Shown here piece after piece: positions 35,061 through 35,545 of a DNA stretch of 35,545 nucleotides. Position 1 is the first letter of the stretch; each line of letters opens with the position of its first letter. The stretch is taken from the IMG/VR virus record IMGVR_UViG_3300013094_000141, positions 1 to 35,545 of that record; one strand, 5' to 3'. The stretch comes from a virus. The notes beneath the pieces are model-generated. The model saw only the letters and a program-made list of their open reading frames with translations, was not told where the DNA came from and made no database searches. A program made the translations under genes and the position numbers.

Positions 35061-35165
35061 CATAGAATCTAGATAATATATAACTGCTTCGCAGTATTAT
35101 AGTTGTCAATAATTAAAGAAATAGCTTCAAGCGATAGCGCAGAAGCAAGTGAACGCAGTTCACTT
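35034..35165. other. Four compact hairpins in the intergenic region
   Basis: In order: CTTAGCCCA/TGGGCTAAG with loop ATC (35034-35054); ACTGC/GCAGT with loop TTC (35083-35095); GCTTC/GAAGC enclosing GCG/CGC (35124-35146); and AAGTGAAC/GTTCACTT with loop GCA (35147-35165). All arms are perfect and three have three-base loops. No run of T follows any of them on either strand, so they are not standard intrinsic terminators. They could stabilise a 3' end, mark processing or bind a protein. The remaining sequence to 35228 is AT-rich and holds nothing else I can name except a late-box-like word. Confidence 0.7.
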
Positions 35166-35188
35166 ATCATATTAAAATCACTTTTCGT

Positions 35189-35196
35189 GTTAAATA
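35189..35196 (+). promoter_or_regulatory. Possible late promoter box
   Basis: GTTAAATA, containing the TAAATA core of T4-type late promoters, lies 32 bases before the start codon of the gene cut by the right edge. The word is short and AT-rich, so chance occurrence is possible. Confidence 0.3.
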
Positions 35197-35228
35197 AACT
35201 TATCAAATACCTGTAATGGAGTCACTAA

Positions 35229-35545
35229 ATGCGTATAAATGAATTATTTGAATCTCAACAATTAGAGGAAGGTCCTGGTTGGGATCAAGCTAAACAAGGC
35301 CTTGGACAAGTTGGTCAAGGAGCCATGAATGTTGCCAAAGGAGCCGCTAAAGGAGCTCCAGGTGTTATTGGTGGATTAGGTAAAGCCGCTGGTGCAGTTG
35401 CAGGTGGTGCTTTAGGTGCATGGGACAAAGCTAAACAGGGATTTCAAGCAGGACGTAATGCTGTAGGTGGCAATGCTGTTCCGCAAAAAGGTGGTGCACC
35501 TGCACAAGGTAATGCACCCGCAGGTAATGCCGCTCCGGCACAAGG
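35229..35545 (+). CDS. Gly/Ala-rich protein of unknown function, 3' end outside window
   Basis: The frame is open for 105 codons from ATG 35229, with GGAG 8 bases upstream, to the window edge. The N-terminus MRINELFESQQLEEG is followed by a Gly/Ala/Lys-rich helical stretch (GAMNVAKGAAKGAPG, GGLGKAAGAVAGGALG) and then Asn/Ala/Pro/Gln repeats (GNAPAGNAAPAQ). LFE-S and LEE-G fit the (L/I)-x-E cleavage pattern of the T4 prohead protease, so the N-terminus could be a capsid-targeting peptide of an internal or head protein; this is speculative. No family is recognised. Confidence 0.75.
   Translation, partial: MRINELFESQQLEEGPGWDQAKQGLGQVGQGAMNVAKGAAKGAPGVIGGLGKAAGAVAGGALGAWDKAKQGFQAGRNAVGGNAVPQKGGAPAQGNAPAGNAAPAQ

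Noticed and set aside
34996-35076. A 26-codon frame starting ATGCAATGT
   Set aside because: No ribosome site, it runs through the strong 35034-35054 hairpin, and the product has no features.
35034-35165. Intrinsic terminators
   Set aside because: The hairpins are good, but no T-run follows on either strand.

Overview
The window is a piece of an AT-rich genome of a T4-like phage with a contractile tail. The evidence is a block of T4-type baseplate genes (gp53, gp5, gp25, gp6) facing away from the T4-type late sigma factor gp55 and the recombination nuclease gp47/gp46. The style of the structural proteins (very long, with cupredoxin-like, GSGY-type and LGGVK-type repeats) resembles T4-like phages of marine bacteria such as cyanophages or pelagiphages. 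That host group is an inference; nothing here names the host.

Layout. From 30018 leftwards everything is on the minus strand, in this order of transcription: a gp48/gp54-like tube/baseplate protein with a long coiled coil (28054-30018), gp53 (27755-28054), a gp27-like hub protein with a Gly/Ala/Ser-rich tail (24262-27753), a gp5 spike with a C-terminal GH19 domain (22109-24262), gp25 (21661-22101), an enlarged gp6 (17945-21610), a giant 5140-residue structural protein (2520-17942) and a collagen-like tail fibre or baseplate fibre that runs off the left edge (1-2516). The genes are packed with gaps of a few bases or with stop/start overlaps. The only real leaders are the 49 bases before gp6 and the region before the gp48-like gene. 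Those two share a 12-base word followed by a TAAATA box, a candidate late promoter.

From 30128 rightwards everything is on the plus strand: gp55, gp47, gp46, a 74-residue coiled-coil protein, a 64-residue histone Hc1-like protein and a SegE-like GIY-YIG endonuclease. gp55 and gp47 each have an obvious sigma70 promoter with an extended -10. From 34731 to 35228 there is no convincing gene. The first about 300 bases are clearly richer in GC (about 47% by hand count) and can form several stems, so they may be a structured RNA; the rest holds four compact hairpins. A new gene, cut by the right edge, starts at 35229.

How it fits together: host polymerase would read 55-47-46 early from the sigma70 promoters. 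gp55 would then redirect polymerase to TAAATA-type late promoters driving the baseplate block, while gp46/gp47 process DNA ends for recombination. In the baseplate, gp53, gp25 and gp6 form the wedge, the gp27-like protein and gp5 form the hub and puncturing spike, and the giant protein probably takes the place of several peripheral T4 proteins (gp7 to gp10 are not seen). The most unusual elements are the giant protein, with an apparent seven-bladed FG-GAP propeller and a glycine-rich tip, and the structured non-coding region at 34731-35228.
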